Shown one piece after another: positions 30,509 to 38,607 of a stretch of DNA of 64,000 nucleotides; within the stretch, counting starts at the first letter, position 1, and every line of letters starts with the position of its first letter. The stretch covers positions 1 through 64,000 of IMG/VR virus record IMGVR_UViG_3300025889_000092. One strand, given 5' to 3'. The notes beneath the pieces are model-generated. The model had not been told where the DNA came from and ran no database searches. It saw only the letters and a program-made list of their open reading frames with translations. Made by a program: the position numbers and the translations under genes. The DNA comes from a virus.

Positions 30509-30510
30509 TC

Positions 30511-32046
30511 GTGGGACGGACAAAGAGACCAGACGATTTTGGTTTCAAGTCTTTTAACAAAACTGATAGTTTCAAAGCCCCAAAAACCATAAGGGGCTCT
30601 GACAACCCTAAGGAGCTTCTTGAAGTCTTACCCTTCAAGAGGCGCTTCCGACCGCCGACGCAATCGAAGGAAAGATTTCTTCAAAGTGATTACGATTATG
30701 CGTCGCTCTGGTGCCGCTGGAGGCGTGGTTACGAGCTTGCGATGTACTCGCAGCAAGCTTATGACGGACTGAATTATTCATTCAAGTACTACCCAGTCGG
30801 AACTCCAGGGGTGGGAGTTTTCCTTCCTGGGGCTTGTTTTATGTACCCCACGACCCGCTCCGACATGCGGATGTGGATGGTTGGAGTTCGTCCTAGAGAC
30901 TCATTTAACTTCTTGAGTTTCGGTTACGCAATTGAGTCCGTAACCGCTTATAACTCCACCACCTACGCAGTCAAACTGAACACCCGTTTCGGAGCGCCCA
31001 TATCCTTCTTCACGGGAGAAGTTGTCTCTAACAGGTTTAATTCAGATGGTTCTGAAAAAGCTTACGGGTACAACAATTACACAGTCACCGCCGTGGGATT
31101 CGATGGCGTCCCACTTCCGCCAGCTTACGCGCCAATTTTTAATACCCTTTTTATCTCGGTAGCTCAGGCAAATAGCTGGTCAGTTGTTGACCGAAATACT
31201 TTGGCTGCTCCAGCCAGTGGTCCGCCAGCTGTAGGCGAATACTTTGCCACTGAGATGAGAGCTCAGTGTACGTGCCCCGACTTCTTGAATCGTGAAGGGT
31301 ACAACCTTTGGAATTCAAACCTTAAAAACCGCTATCCCACTTCAAGCATCTGGAACGTTGATCCTGCAACGTATGACGCCGGTCCAGACGCTTCTGTACG
31401 TCCTTTACCAAGCCCCGATGATCCTGGCTACACACGAACGTTTGGCTTTATTTATCTGAATCAGATTTACAACATCCCTGAGTACCAGTACAACAACACT
31501 TACTCAGACCCAAATCTTTACTACTACCAACCCAAGTGGTGTAAGCACATCTACGCCGCTATGTGGGATATGTACCTGAAGTATGGGCAGCAAGAATCAA
31601 CGTCTCAGTGGATTCTTCATCAGCCGAACGACGAGCCGATGAATGAGTACTACCGGGAACGATTCGAAATCGATTTGAAAAAACAAACTGACTTCCTAAA
31701 GAGGGAAAAAGACCTCGTTTGGTGGCAGCGTTACAGCCCCCAGATTAATGGAATGCCTAACCGCATGATGCAGCCGGATATGTACAACATGATGGGTAAG
31801 ACCCTGAACTCTGGCGATCTGGATTCGTTAAATACGCTTGTAGCTACATCATTCGAAATGTTTACGTTTGATGAATATAATCCGTTTGATCCTGTTGAGC
31901 TTCAAAATCTTGATGTATACGATGGGGGAACGTATGCTTATGGCTCACCCGTCCTTTCCCCTGTCAACATCCTTGACGGCTCCGTGTACGCCAATGGAAC
32001 TCAGGGACCTGTAACCTCCTATGCCCTTAACGGGGGTATTTACTAA
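30511..32046 (+). CDS. Large structural protein with SWIM-like zinc motif
   Basis: 511 residues, start GTG. Aromatic-rich throughout. CTCPDF at about 250-255 and WCKHIYAAMWDMY at about 344-356 reproduce the CxC...CxH order of a SWIM zinc finger, but about 85 residues separate the two halves, longer than usual. SWIM domains bind DNA or protein. Because it sits between beta-rich virion genes, I infer a large structural protein with a metal site; a DNA-contacting neck role is possible. Confidence 0.6.
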   Translation: MGRTKRPDDFGFKSFNKTDSFKAPKTIRGSDNPKELLEVLPFKRRFRPPTQSKERFLQSDYDYASLWCRWRRGYELAMYSQQAYDGLNYSFKYYPVGTPGVGVFLPGACFMYPTTRSDMRMWMVGVRPRDSFNFLSFGYAIESVTAYNSTTYAVKLNTRFGAPISFFTGEVVSNRFNSDGSEKAYGYNNYTVTAVGFDGVPLPPAYAPIFNTLFISVAQANSWSVVDRNTLAAPASGPPAVGEYFATEMRAQCTCPDFLNREGYNLWNSNLKNRYPTSSIWNVDPATYDAGPDASVRPLPSPDDPGYTRTFGFIYLNQIYNIPEYQYNNTYSDPNLYYYQPKWCKHIYAAMWDMYLKYGQQESTSQWILHQPNDEPMNEYYRERFEIDLKKQTDFLKREKDLVWWQRYSPQINGMPNRMMQPDMYNMMGKTLNSGDLDSLNTLVATSFEMFTFDEYNPFDPVELQNLDVYDGGTYAYGSPVLSPVNILDGSVYANGTQGPVTSYALNGGIY

Positions 32047-32660
32047 TGACATCAACACCTGTTGTCTTTCTTTTAAAGCGTTCGGGTATTTCTTCCGACC
32101 GTCCCAGCGGTACGATCCTGCAAGCAGGTGAACCTGCTATGTGTTTTGGCGGGGCAGATCCCGGCCTTTATTTTGAAGATTCGGCTGGAGATGTCCGTAA
32201 GATCGGGCCTTCGGCTTATGGTACGACTGCGCCTAACTCAACTCCCGCAGGTCTCGCTGGCAACTCCGTAGGGGAACTTTGGACGGATAGCAGCGGACCG
32301 AATTATTACTTAAAAGTTTGGACTGGAGGAGCGTGGCAGAAGGTTGGTGCTGGTTTTGCTGACAGCAGTACCACGGCGGGTTCTGCCACAACTGCGAATA
32401 CAGCTAATTTTGCTTCCGCTTCTGCGATTGCGTCTGGAGCAATAGTCGCGTCCGGGGCAATAGTCGCATCCGGAGCAATCGTTGCGTCTGGAGCAATTTT
32501 GGCTTCAGGAGCTGTTCAGACCTGTGCGATTGTCATCAGCGGTTTACCCGCTGTAGCCACAAGCCTCTCCGGCTCCCTTGTTTACCAAATCCAAAGCTCT
32601 GGTACAACGCCCAGCGGTCTGTTTGTTCGGGTACTAGACGGTTGGGCGTTTACTAACTAA
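32046..32660 (+). CDS. Fibre-type protein with ASGAIV repeats
   Basis: 204 residues. The N-terminal part reads like a phage fibre head-binding domain (GTILQAGEPAMCFGGADPGL, NSVGELWTDSSGPNYYLKVW). Residues 129-158 hold five hexapeptide copies of the ASGAIV type. The end is another short strand region. Repeats of this type form trimeric fibres. The ATG overlaps the previous stop by one base, and the same repeat style occurs in fibre genes at 42638 and 48686. Confidence 0.68.
   Translation: MTSTPVVFLLKRSGISSDRPSGTILQAGEPAMCFGGADPGLYFEDSAGDVRKIGPSAYGTTAPNSTPAGLAGNSVGELWTDSSGPNYYLKVWTGGAWQKVGAGFADSSTTAGSATTANTANFASASAIASGAIVASGAIVASGAIVASGAILASGAVQTCAIVISGLPAVATSLSGSLVYQIQSSGTTPSGLFVRVLDGWAFTN
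32430..32519 (+). repeat. Five 18-base tandem repeats coding ASGAIV
   Basis: Units at 32430, 32448, 32466, 32484 and 32502, each close to GCGTCTGGAGCAATAGTC. They lie within the fibre-type gene and keep its frame. Confidence 0.8.
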
Positions 32661-33193
32661 CCCCGAAGCGTGGCTTTTAGGAACCAAGCCGCTTTGAACG
32701 ACGCTCCGACATATTCGGCTAGGTAGTTCTCGATGTCAGGAGCGTCTACTTCTTTTGCGACTTTTTGCATATCCTTAGCCATCATTCCAGCTTTCTCGAG
32801 GTTGTTCAGGTAGGTCGTCAGCATGTCCCGCATTTCGTAGGACTTGACGTGCTTAAAGGATTTGTACGCCTGCTGCAGACCGCGAGCACACATCGGCATA
32901 AAAAAGTCTAAGGTCCGCACGAACTCCGACAGAGCGTCGAACTGCTCGATGTGGAGTTCGTACTGACCCTTTAAGTACTCGTGGATAGGCAGGAAAATAG
33001 GACCTTCAATGTTTAAGTGGATTAAATGTGATTGGGTGTACAACTGGTTTGTATACGAAGCAAGGCCCACGAGCTGAGAAGAAAGCTCCTCAACCGTAGG
33101 CCTAGCCACCATCTCGGGAACTTCGGTGACGATTGTCTCTACCTGTTCGACTACAGGAATCGGACGATCAGCAAAAGTTTCCGAGTAAGTCAT
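32657..33193 (-). CDS. Dps-like ferritin-fold protein
   Basis: 178 residues with a four-helix pattern. The second segment aligns with the Dps ferroxidase region: IHLNIEGPIFLPIHEYL, then KGQYELHIEQFDALSE. Relative to E. coli Dps this keeps His51, His63, Asp78 and Glu82, while Asp67 is replaced by Lys. Dps oxidises iron with peroxide and coats DNA. An acidic N-terminal tail of about 40 residues (PVVEQVETIVTEVPEMV) lacks the Lys-rich DNA-binding tail of E. coli. It is one base after a regulator gene on the same strand. Confidence 0.72.
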   Translation of the reverse strand: MTYSETFADRPIPVVEQVETIVTEVPEMVARPTVEELSSQLVGLASYTNQLYTQSHLIHLNIEGPIFLPIHEYLKGQYELHIEQFDALSEFVRTLDFFMPMCARGLQQAYKSFKHVKSYEMRDMLTTYLNNLEKAGMMAKDMQKVAKEVDAPDIENYLAEYVGASFKAAWFLKATLRG

Positions 33194-33194
33194 A

Positions 33195-33464
33195 TCAGAA
33201 AGGGCAAGCTGCGGTGCTCAGCTGTTGAACTTCCTCTTCCACTTTAACTGTAGAAGAACTACGAAGATACTCTTCAAGAGCGTTACGGTTTACGCGATAA
33301 AGAGACTTTGCGCCGTTGGGCTGAAGATTCACGTACACGGACTTAGGCCAGCCACCGGGTTGGTTAGCTTCAGACAAAGCGATGCGCTTCCGCACAAAAC
33401 CAGAACTGCAGTTCAGAAGTTCAGCCGTTTCCGCGATAGTAAGAAGAGTCTTACTTTCCGACAT
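33195..33464 (-). CDS. Excisionase/MerR-type helix-turn-helix regulator
   Basis: 89 residues. LLTIAETAELLNCSSGFVRK at about 7-26 is a typical HTH_17 winged-helix start, followed by the wing (VYVNLQPNGAKSLYRVNR) and NALEEYLRS. It is immediately upstream of the Dps-like gene on the same strand, so it probably controls or is co-expressed with it. No integrase is nearby, so an excisionase role is unlikely. Confidence 0.72.
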   Translation of the reverse strand: MSESKTLLTIAETAELLNCSSGFVRKRIALSEANQPGGWPKSVYVNLQPNGAKSLYRVNRNALEEYLRSSSTVKVEEEVQQLSTAACPF

Positions 33465-33583
33465 TGTATATGCGGGAAATGAGTTACGGCTCTATGTTAC
33501 ATACGTTTCTTGTGTGCGCAACACAAGCTTCTTCTACCTCACAACTTCTTTATTATTCGGATGCTACTATTAAGGTGAGACTC

Positions 33584-33838
33584 GTGACCAACATGATTCG
33601 ACTTGCCGGAGAAGTCTTTAAGTCATACAACAAACCAAAAAGAGACATCCAGGGAGGTAAACAGTTCGCTGTGGCCGCTAAAGAAGATGGTGAAGTTCGG
33701 TTAGTTCGTTTTGGAGATGCGAATATGGAAAACAAAAGTGACGACCCCGAACGCCGCAAGAACTTTAGAGCACGTCATAATTGTGATGAGCCCAAGAGTA
33801 AATTAACAGCTGGATATTGGAGCTGTAAGGCTTGGTAA
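33584..33838 (+). CDS. Cyanophage/large-virus conserved small protein (84 aa)
   Basis: I choose GTG 33584 because AAGGTGAG lies 5 bases before it; ATG 33593 is three codons later. The C-terminal part has DDPERRKNFRARHNCDEPKS and GYWSCKAW, a pattern I recall from many marine phages and algal viruses, where the function is unknown; Cys and His might bind metal. The start region is KSYNKPKRDIQGGKQFAVAA. Confidence 0.7.
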   Translation: MTNMIRLAGEVFKSYNKPKRDIQGGKQFAVAAKEDGEVRLVRFGDANMENKSDDPERRKNFRARHNCDEPKSKLTAGYWSCKAW

Positions 33839-33923
33839 ACCGATTACTTAATAAAAGCTGTAAGTCATAAGCCCAACGAAAATTTCCGCTAGAGGTAGAC
33901 TTTAAATATGCAGCTCTCTAACT

Positions 33924-34175
33924 ATGGGCTCCCGGAAGTCCGATGACGCTCAGAACGTCTCGTGCGGCTTAACTTTAGAAGACGAATTCGTTTTAACACG
34001 AATACGAGTCAAAGCTCACTCACTCAAGAATAAAGAAAGAGATCAGTATCTTTGGGAGACCGTTTTTAAGTTAGTTTGTCGCGAAAGAGCTTATAAGACG
34101 GTAATGAATGAAGTAGGAATCGCTGTGGACACTAACATGGATCTTTTTGATGATGTTCTTGAAGACCAAGATTAA
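33924..34175 (+). CDS. NblA-like phycobilisome degradation protein
   Basis: 83 residues. From residue 15, GLTLEDEFVLTRIRVKAHSL and DQYLWETVFKLVCRERAYKT form two helices in the order of NblA: LTLExxF near the start, a central turn, then a helix with E/R and YK before a hydrophobic end. NblA binds phycobiliproteins and Clp to promote antenna breakdown. Extra residues at both ends make it longer than the usual near-60. Marine and freshwater cyanophages are known to carry nblA. Without alignment this stays a candidate. Confidence 0.52.
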   Translation: MGSRKSDDAQNVSCGLTLEDEFVLTRIRVKAHSLKNKERDQYLWETVFKLVCRERAYKTVMNEVGIAVDTNMDLFDDVLEDQD

Positions 34176-34217
34176 TTGAGTTTAAACTATAAGTAAGTAA
34201 CCGAAGTACGCGTAGCA

Positions 34218-35345
34218 ATGAGCGAACGGCAGATACTCGAGCAGTTTCGTTCGACTCCTGAAGGCCAACGTCTGCTTCAGGCTATCCGTTTTGCTGAGGG
34301 GACCTCTGGACCTCAGGGGTACCGCACCATGTTTGGTGGCGGCACATTTTCAGATCTAAGTAGGCACCCAGATCGAGTTATATCCGCTGGCGGTTACAAC
34401 AGTGCAGCTGCTGGCGCATACCAATTTATGCCTGGGACATGGAATCAACAGGCATCGAAGCTTGGGCTGTCGAGTTTTGGTCCTTACGAGCAAGATATAG
34501 CCGCTCTTGGTTTAGCTAGAGATCGGTTGATGCCTCTTGGAGGTTTATCAGTCTTAAAGACGGAGGGTTTAAGTCCGCGTGTATCAGCCGCACTTGCTCC
34601 TGAATGGGCGTCCTTCCCGACTCTTTCAGGTAAAAGCTATTACGGTCAGCCTGTAAAATCTCTTCAACAGATTCAAAGTGTGTATGGCGGTGAGGTTCGG
34701 AACGCCGCAGCTCCTGGTTCTCCAGCTGCAGCACCGGCTCAAAGAGACTTCAAGTCTGAAATGGCCGGTATTCTGTTCAAATATTTAGGTAATCGCAATC
34801 AAGCTTCTGATCCCTACTCCACTTTGATAAGTTCAAACGCAACTGCAGACTTATTAGAGCAAGAAGGGACTCTCGAAGCTCTTGAGAAAGCTGACGAACT
34901 ACGCTCAGCGGGACTTATGAAGGCTTTTGAAAGTTCCTCTACTTCAGACGATTACTCAAAACTAGCTTCAGATTTACTTTCGGTTGTCCAGCAACGAGAG
35001 CTTGGTCAAGCAACGGCTAGCTCCACATCGCCTGGTTCACTTAGTGTAGTTCAATACATCACAGGTGATCCTCAACATCCAAACTTTGTGTCCGACCACG
35101 GTGGTTCTAATTATCACGACCATTTGGAATTTCCTACGGTCGAGCAAGCAAGAGTTGCTGCCGCAAAGTTAAACCAGGCTGGAATTAAAACCACGGAACT
35201 TAAAGGTATCAACCCCGTGGGACAACACACAGCCGGGTCGGCCCACTATCGCGGCGTGGCCTTTGACGTTCCTGGGGCACAAGTTCCAGTTGGCCAGGAA
35301 AGGCAGCTTTCTTCTCGGGTCAGGAACGTTCTTGGTTTCGGGTAA
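34218..35345 (+). CDS. Lambda R-like (GH104) lytic enzyme with C-terminal peptidase-like domain
   Basis: 375 residues. FAEGTSGPQGYRTMFGGGTF with Glu27, then HPDRVISAGGYNSAAAGAYQ, FMPGTWNQQASKLGLSSF and PYEQDIAALGL match lambda endolysin-type transglycosylases, which cut glycan strands. The C-terminal 110 residues contain SDHGGSNYHDHLEF and HTAGSAHYRGVAFDVPGAQ, with His and Asp spacing like M15/VanY metallopeptidases. Being among virion genes, it is probably a virion-associated lysin used at entry. It is distinct from the endolysin at 56020. Confidence 0.72.
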   Translation: MSERQILEQFRSTPEGQRLLQAIRFAEGTSGPQGYRTMFGGGTFSDLSRHPDRVISAGGYNSAAAGAYQFMPGTWNQQASKLGLSSFGPYEQDIAALGLARDRLMPLGGLSVLKTEGLSPRVSAALAPEWASFPTLSGKSYYGQPVKSLQQIQSVYGGEVRNAAAPGSPAAAPAQRDFKSEMAGILFKYLGNRNQASDPYSTLISSNATADLLEQEGTLEALEKADELRSAGLMKAFESSSTSDDYSKLASDLLSVVQQRELGQATASSTSPGSLSVVQYITGDPQHPNFVSDHGGSNYHDHLEFPTVEQARVAAAKLNQAGIKTTELKGINPVGQHTAGSAHYRGVAFDVPGAQVPVGQERQLSSRVRNVLGFG

Positions 35346-35415
35346 TTTCTTAGATGAGTTCGATTGATGTCTAAAACATCTACTAAACTAGAATGAAGAA
35401 AGATTAGAGCTAAAA

Positions 35416-36057
35416 ATGTCCGTTCCGCCAATTGACTGGGGCAAAGTTTTAACACCCGCCGCGACCAGTCTTGGCACAGGGCTTGGCGGATTTCTCGGAG
35501 GCAAACTTGGACAGGCTGTTGGCCTGACTCCTACCAGCTATCAAAGTGGGGTCACCCAAACAGCGATCAACGATCAAATAGAAAATATCAAAAAGTTAAC
35601 CGAAGAAATCCAAGCTCGCGCTGAGTACTATCGCGGTTTGGGTGAGCAGGCAACCGCAGACCTCGGAAAGATTTCAGGGATTTCAATTCCTGAGTACCGC
35701 ACATCGGCGCTTGATCAATTTAATCAAGGTGTGGCCGCTGAACGAGCCCTGGGTCAAAGCACCCTGCAAAATTACGACCCCAATCTCTTACGTTCTGCAG
35801 CCGGTGGACGTTTTCGGTCTGCGCTCTCCTCTTCGGCTGATGACTACCGAAGGGCTATCGGATCTTTAAGTAGCGAAGGATCCCAACGCTTTTTAACCGC
35901 AGCAACCGCTGTTCCCGTAGCAGCATTCAAGTCGATAGCCGACGATCGAGATTTCAATAATCTCCTCAATCCGGAATTCATGTCTCAAGCCACGAACCCC
36001 ATGACCGTTAGTATGGATCTAACTAAATACAAGCCCTACATGACATATAATGTCTGA
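35416..36057 (+). CDS. Helical virion-type protein (213 aa)
   Basis: Starts MSVPPIDWGKVLTPAATSLG with a Gly-rich hydrophobic segment (GTGLGGFLGGKLGQAVG), followed by helices (NIKKLTEEIQARAEYYRGL) and a Ser/Ala-rich body. The layout repeats that of 9915 and 11404: a Gly/Ala segment plus helical body. I infer a virion or ejection protein. It overlaps the next ATG by 8 bases. Confidence 0.6.
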   Translation: MSVPPIDWGKVLTPAATSLGTGLGGFLGGKLGQAVGLTPTSYQSGVTQTAINDQIENIKKLTEEIQARAEYYRGLGEQATADLGKISGISIPEYRTSALDQFNQGVAAERALGQSTLQNYDPNLLRSAAGGRFRSALSSSADDYRRAIGSLSSEGSQRFLTAATAVPVAAFKSIADDRDFNNLLNPEFMSQATNPMTVSMDLTKYKPYMTYNV

Positions 36058-36355
36058 TCAGATTAGGGAACTTCCTCACGAAAGGAAACTTAGGTTTCAT
36101 GGTGAGGCAGGTTTTGCTAAACATACTTATAGATTTCGCTCTAGACCCGACATCCGGTTTGCTGGAAAAGTTTGGTCTGAGAGTGAATTAGATAGGAGTC
36201 GTCGTCTAGCTCGCACACGCGACACTCGAAAGATGACGGAAACCCCCGTGGGACCAGGGTTTGGTACTAGAGATAATGTCGAGCCGGATAACACACCTGC
36301 ATCGGTTGAGTTTCTCAACAAAAAACTCGACCAAATGAGCTATAAAGATCGATAA
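36050..36355 (+). CDS. Hypothetical basic protein (101 aa)
   Basis: MSDQIRELPHERKLRFHGEA, then HTYRFRSRPDIRFAGKV and RSRRLARTRDTRKMTE give a strongly Arg-rich, poorly ordered protein, with a short C-terminal helix (VEFLNKKLDQMSYKDR). It could bind DNA in the head. It converges with a leftward methyltransferase-like gene, whose end overlaps it by 41 bases. Confidence 0.6.
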   Translation: MSDQIRELPHERKLRFHGEAGFAKHTYRFRSRPDIRFAGKVWSESELDRSRRLARTRDTRKMTETPVGPGFGTRDNVEPDNTPASVEFLNKKLDQMSYKDR

Positions 36356-36893
36356 AATCTCCGATCCTCTTGTCTGTATTTAAGGAAGATGGAAAGTAAT
36401 ACACAAAACCAAAACATCTTGTTCTACCAAGTTTTGGTAAACCTGGAGCATCTATAAACAGCTCAGGTCTTTCTTTTGCGATACACAAAGGAAGGTCTAA
36501 ACCTATTTTCTGAGTAGTCAAAAGAGCTACTTCGGAAGAAGTTAAAAATACGATTGCTTCGTCAAACTCGTTTTTTCTATATTTGGACAGGCAAGTTTCT
36601 AACCAAACTCGCTGAGCAGATCTATGAAATCTTTTTCTCTTTTTAAATATGTAAGGATCTTTTGGTTGTTCGTCATTATTTAGAAAATCGCGTGGGGGAT
36701 AGAGGTAAACAGACTTACCTTTCCAATTCTGTCTAAGTCCGTCTGTTTCTCGGGTAAAAAATCTATTGGCATTTATAAGCGTATTTGCTCGTTCACTTGA
36801 TGCGGGATCGAGATCGATTTCACCTCCGAAAAAGGAAGTCGTCAAACCTATGAGTTCCGGAGGTGAAACAAAATCAATCTGAGCTAGCGGCAT
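36315..36893 (-). CDS. Phage Dam-like protein with altered catalytic motif
   Basis: 192 residues resembling the phage T1-type N6-adenine methyltransferase family: DFVSPPELIG, IDLDPASSERANTLINA, RFFTRETDGLRQNWKGK occur in order. The catalytic [DN]PP[YF] position reads YPPR (SVYLYPPRDFLNN). A loss of the first acidic or Asn residue and the aromatic suggests lost or changed methylation. The remainder (EAIVFLTSSEVALL, CFGFVYYFPS) keeps the fold. Head of the leftward group's terminal part. Confidence 0.62.
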   Translation of the reverse strand: MPLAQIDFVSPPELIGLTTSFFGGEIDLDPASSERANTLINANRFFTRETDGLRQNWKGKSVYLYPPRDFLNNDEQPKDPYIFKKRKRFHRSAQRVWLETCLSKYRKNEFDEAIVFLTSSEVALLTTQKIGLDLPLCIAKERPELFIDAPGLPKLGRTRCFGFVYYFPSSLNTDKRIGDFIDLYSSFGRVFC

Positions 36894-37296
36894 CAGAGGT
36901 TTTATTCAAAAGTTCGTCAGCGGCATCGAGATCAATTAGGTGGACACTCATGCCTTTCTGATCGACCATAACAACGATAGGTTTATTGTTATCGCCTTCC
37001 TTGTCGACTACTGAAAGAAGTTTACGTAAAAATGCTGCGAGATCTTCATCCATTATCTCCTCAGCCAGTGCGATATCCGTTTGGATATCAGTGACGCTCA
37101 TGTATTGACTGTAGTCAGGGTTAGAAGGATTAAAAAATAAGGCTCCTTTACCCTCAGCTTTTTTAAACTCATCGTAGAGCGTAACAATATCACCGATAAT
37201 CATTTTCACGGTGTTGAGCGCGATTCGATTTTGAACCTCGCTCTTACCAAACAATTTCTTGGCTAAGCCAGAAGCAGTGTTCTTGAAACTACCCAT
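36874..37296 (-). CDS. Hypothetical protein (140 aa)
   Basis: MGSFKNTASGLAKKLFGKSE, a basic start, then helices (LNTVKMIIGDIVTLYDEFKK, LAEEIMDEDLAAFLRKLLSV) and a strand pair (KPIVVMVDQKGMSVHLIDLD). No family recognised. Its start overlaps the end of the helix-turn-helix gene at 37289 and its end overlaps the Dam-like gene, so all three are one coupled leftward set. Confidence 0.62.
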   Translation of the reverse strand: MGSFKNTASGLAKKLFGKSEVQNRIALNTVKMIIGDIVTLYDEFKKAEGKGALFFNPSNPDYSQYMSVTDIQTDIALAEEIMDEDLAAFLRKLLSVVDKEGDNNKPIVVMVDQKGMSVHLIDLDAADELLNKTSDAASSD

Positions 37297-37606
37297 TGCA
37301 ATACCCTGAGAAAGAATTCCATGCGTCGCTTAGCACTTTAGCTGAATCAAAAAGAAAATTTGAGATGTTGGTTTCCGCCGGGTCTAATTTGCAGTAATGC
37401 CTACCCTCAACCAGACCGGACTCCCCTTTTGATGTAATACCTTGGTAAACGAGTTTATCTATGACAACAGGTTGCACACCAAGACGCGCAGCTACTGTTT
37501 TTTTGTTTACGAACGCTGTGGTGACCCCGCCAGACGAAGAGTTGGCAATGATCATCAAACTTGCGTCAATGTTCCTCAAAATTTGAAGTAAATCTTTGGT
37601 CAACAT
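37289..37606 (-). CDS. Helix-turn-helix protein (105 aa)
   Basis: I place the start at ATG 37606 (MLTKDLLQILRNIDASLMII). A GTG at 37675 would cross the hairpins of the leader. TAFVNKKTVAARLGVQPVVI is a helix-turn-helix, followed by a wing-like part (GESGLVEGRHYCKLDPAE). It is likely a DNA-binding regulator of the leftward cluster, and its own leader is highly structured. Confidence 0.6.
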   Translation of the reverse strand: MLTKDLLQILRNIDASLMIIANSSSGGVTTAFVNKKTVAARLGVQPVVIDKLVYQGITSKGESGLVEGRHYCKLDPAETNISNFLFDSAKVLSDAWNSFSGYCNG

Positions 37607-37620
37607 GTTTAAGATTGTTA

Positions 37621-37735
37621 AAAAATGAGGGGCTGCCCCGGCACCTGATATCAGGCACAGGGGTTCAGTTACCACGATCAGGAAATGGCGAAAACTGATC
37701 GTACCCCGGAGGTTACTGGCACAGGGCCATTCTTA
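37621..37735 (-). promoter_or_regulatory. Structured leader with palindrome and terminator-like hairpin
   Basis: ACGATCAG 37674-37681 pairs with CTGATCGT 37695-37702. CCTGATATCAGG 37644-37655 is a perfect palindrome. GGGG/CCCC at 37629-37639, read leftward, precedes a run of five Ts (37621-37625), giving a terminator-like end just before ATG 37606. CCTGTGCC also occurs twice. This fits an attenuated leader or overlapping operators for the regulator gene. Confidence 0.5.
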
Positions 37736-37755
37736 CAAGTACCAGCGATGTAATT

Positions 37756-38178
37756 TTAGGGTTGTTTAAGCCAATCTGAGTCAGATAAGTCGCTGAGTTT
37801 AGTGTTTTTTCGATTAAAACCAGAGCGAACGGTCTTTGAAATAGCCGGTTGCTCGAATCTTGACCTTAGATGTGCTGGATTTACGCAGCCGATAGTTCCG
37901 CATATCCTTTTTACGCAGAAATTACCGATATCTGCTTTATAAAACCCATAAAAAATGTTTTCTATATTTATTTTTTTACCTTGTATTGTTATCGTTTTAT
38001 ACTCTGTCTTCCAGCACTTACACATATCCCTGTTTTGAAGGGTTAATTGTGTAAAAAGTGCCCTGAGGTCAGGAGAAATTTGATTCAGATCGGGTTCTGA
38101 AGCTCCCTCGTTTATTGACTCGAGGCACTGTTGGCAGACTGTATCGGTGTTTAAGTGATCTTTGTTCCTTAAACACAT
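37756..38178 (-). CDS. HNH-like protein (140 aa)
   Basis: The C-terminal half has FCVKRICGTIGCVNPAHLRS, the CxxxxC-NPxHL pattern of HNH_3-like homing nucleases, and an N-terminal Cys pair (CQQCLES). The upstream catalytic His and Asp are not clear, so it might be a nuclease-derived DNA-binding protein. It is leftward, 3 bases after the next gene's stop, and shares the CVNPxH motif with the 38822 gene, so the two may be related. Confidence 0.5.
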   Translation of the reverse strand: MCLRNKDHLNTDTVCQQCLESINEGASEPDLNQISPDLRALFTQLTLQNRDMCKCWKTEYKTITIQGKKINIENIFYGFYKADIGNFCVKRICGTIGCVNPAHLRSRFEQPAISKTVRSGFNRKNTKLSDLSDSDWLKQP

Positions 38179-38181
38179 GAC

Positions 38182-38607
38182 TCAAAGATCATTGAGTATG
38201 CACTCAAGTTTAGGAACGAAATCACTAGGTTCCTCAACCAGAAGCTCGACAAGATCTTTAAGTTTTCCCTTCAAATCAGGGCTTTCCTTAGGGTCGTTCA
38301 AGATCCCCCAGTACTTGTAGGCGTTGAGCAGATAAAGGTGCGTTTGCTTAGCTCGGAGAGCCTGGGTTTTCCATTTTTCAAAGTCAAAACTGCTTTGATG
38401 TCGGCTACTACCGGTCTTAAGTTCAAGCTCTCGAATTTCAATTTGAAGCTCAATGTCCCGAATCGTGTATTCGATAGAAGAGATCTTGGCTTTGCACTCA
38501 GCGATGTTGTTGGGTTCCTCGGAATCGGAATAAATCCAGGGAGGAAGATTGTCGATGATGTACTTCTTATCCCAGAGACAGGGTTTTTGTTCCGGCGTGG
38601 AAATCAT
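38182..38607 (-). CDS. Coiled-coil hypothetical protein (141 aa)
   Basis: MISTPEQKPCLWDKKYIIDN begins the protein. A long coiled region follows (IEYTIRDIELQIEIRELELK), then helix (LRAKQTHLYLLNAYKYWGIL) and an acidic end. No domain recognised. It overlaps the winged-helix gene (ATGA), so it is likely co-translated with it and may be a partner. Confidence 0.6.
   Translation of the reverse strand: MISTPEQKPCLWDKKYIIDNLPPWIYSDSEEPNNIAECKAKISSIEYTIRDIELQIEIRELELKTGSSRHQSSFDFEKWKTQALRAKQTHLYLLNAYKYWGILNDPKESPDLKGKLKDLVELLVEEPSDFVPKLECILNDL

Noticed and set aside
33195-33464. Excisionase as evidence of lysogeny
   Set aside because: The fold is excisionase-like, but no integrase, attachment site or repressor pair was found nearby; a local regulator of the Dps-like gene is simpler.
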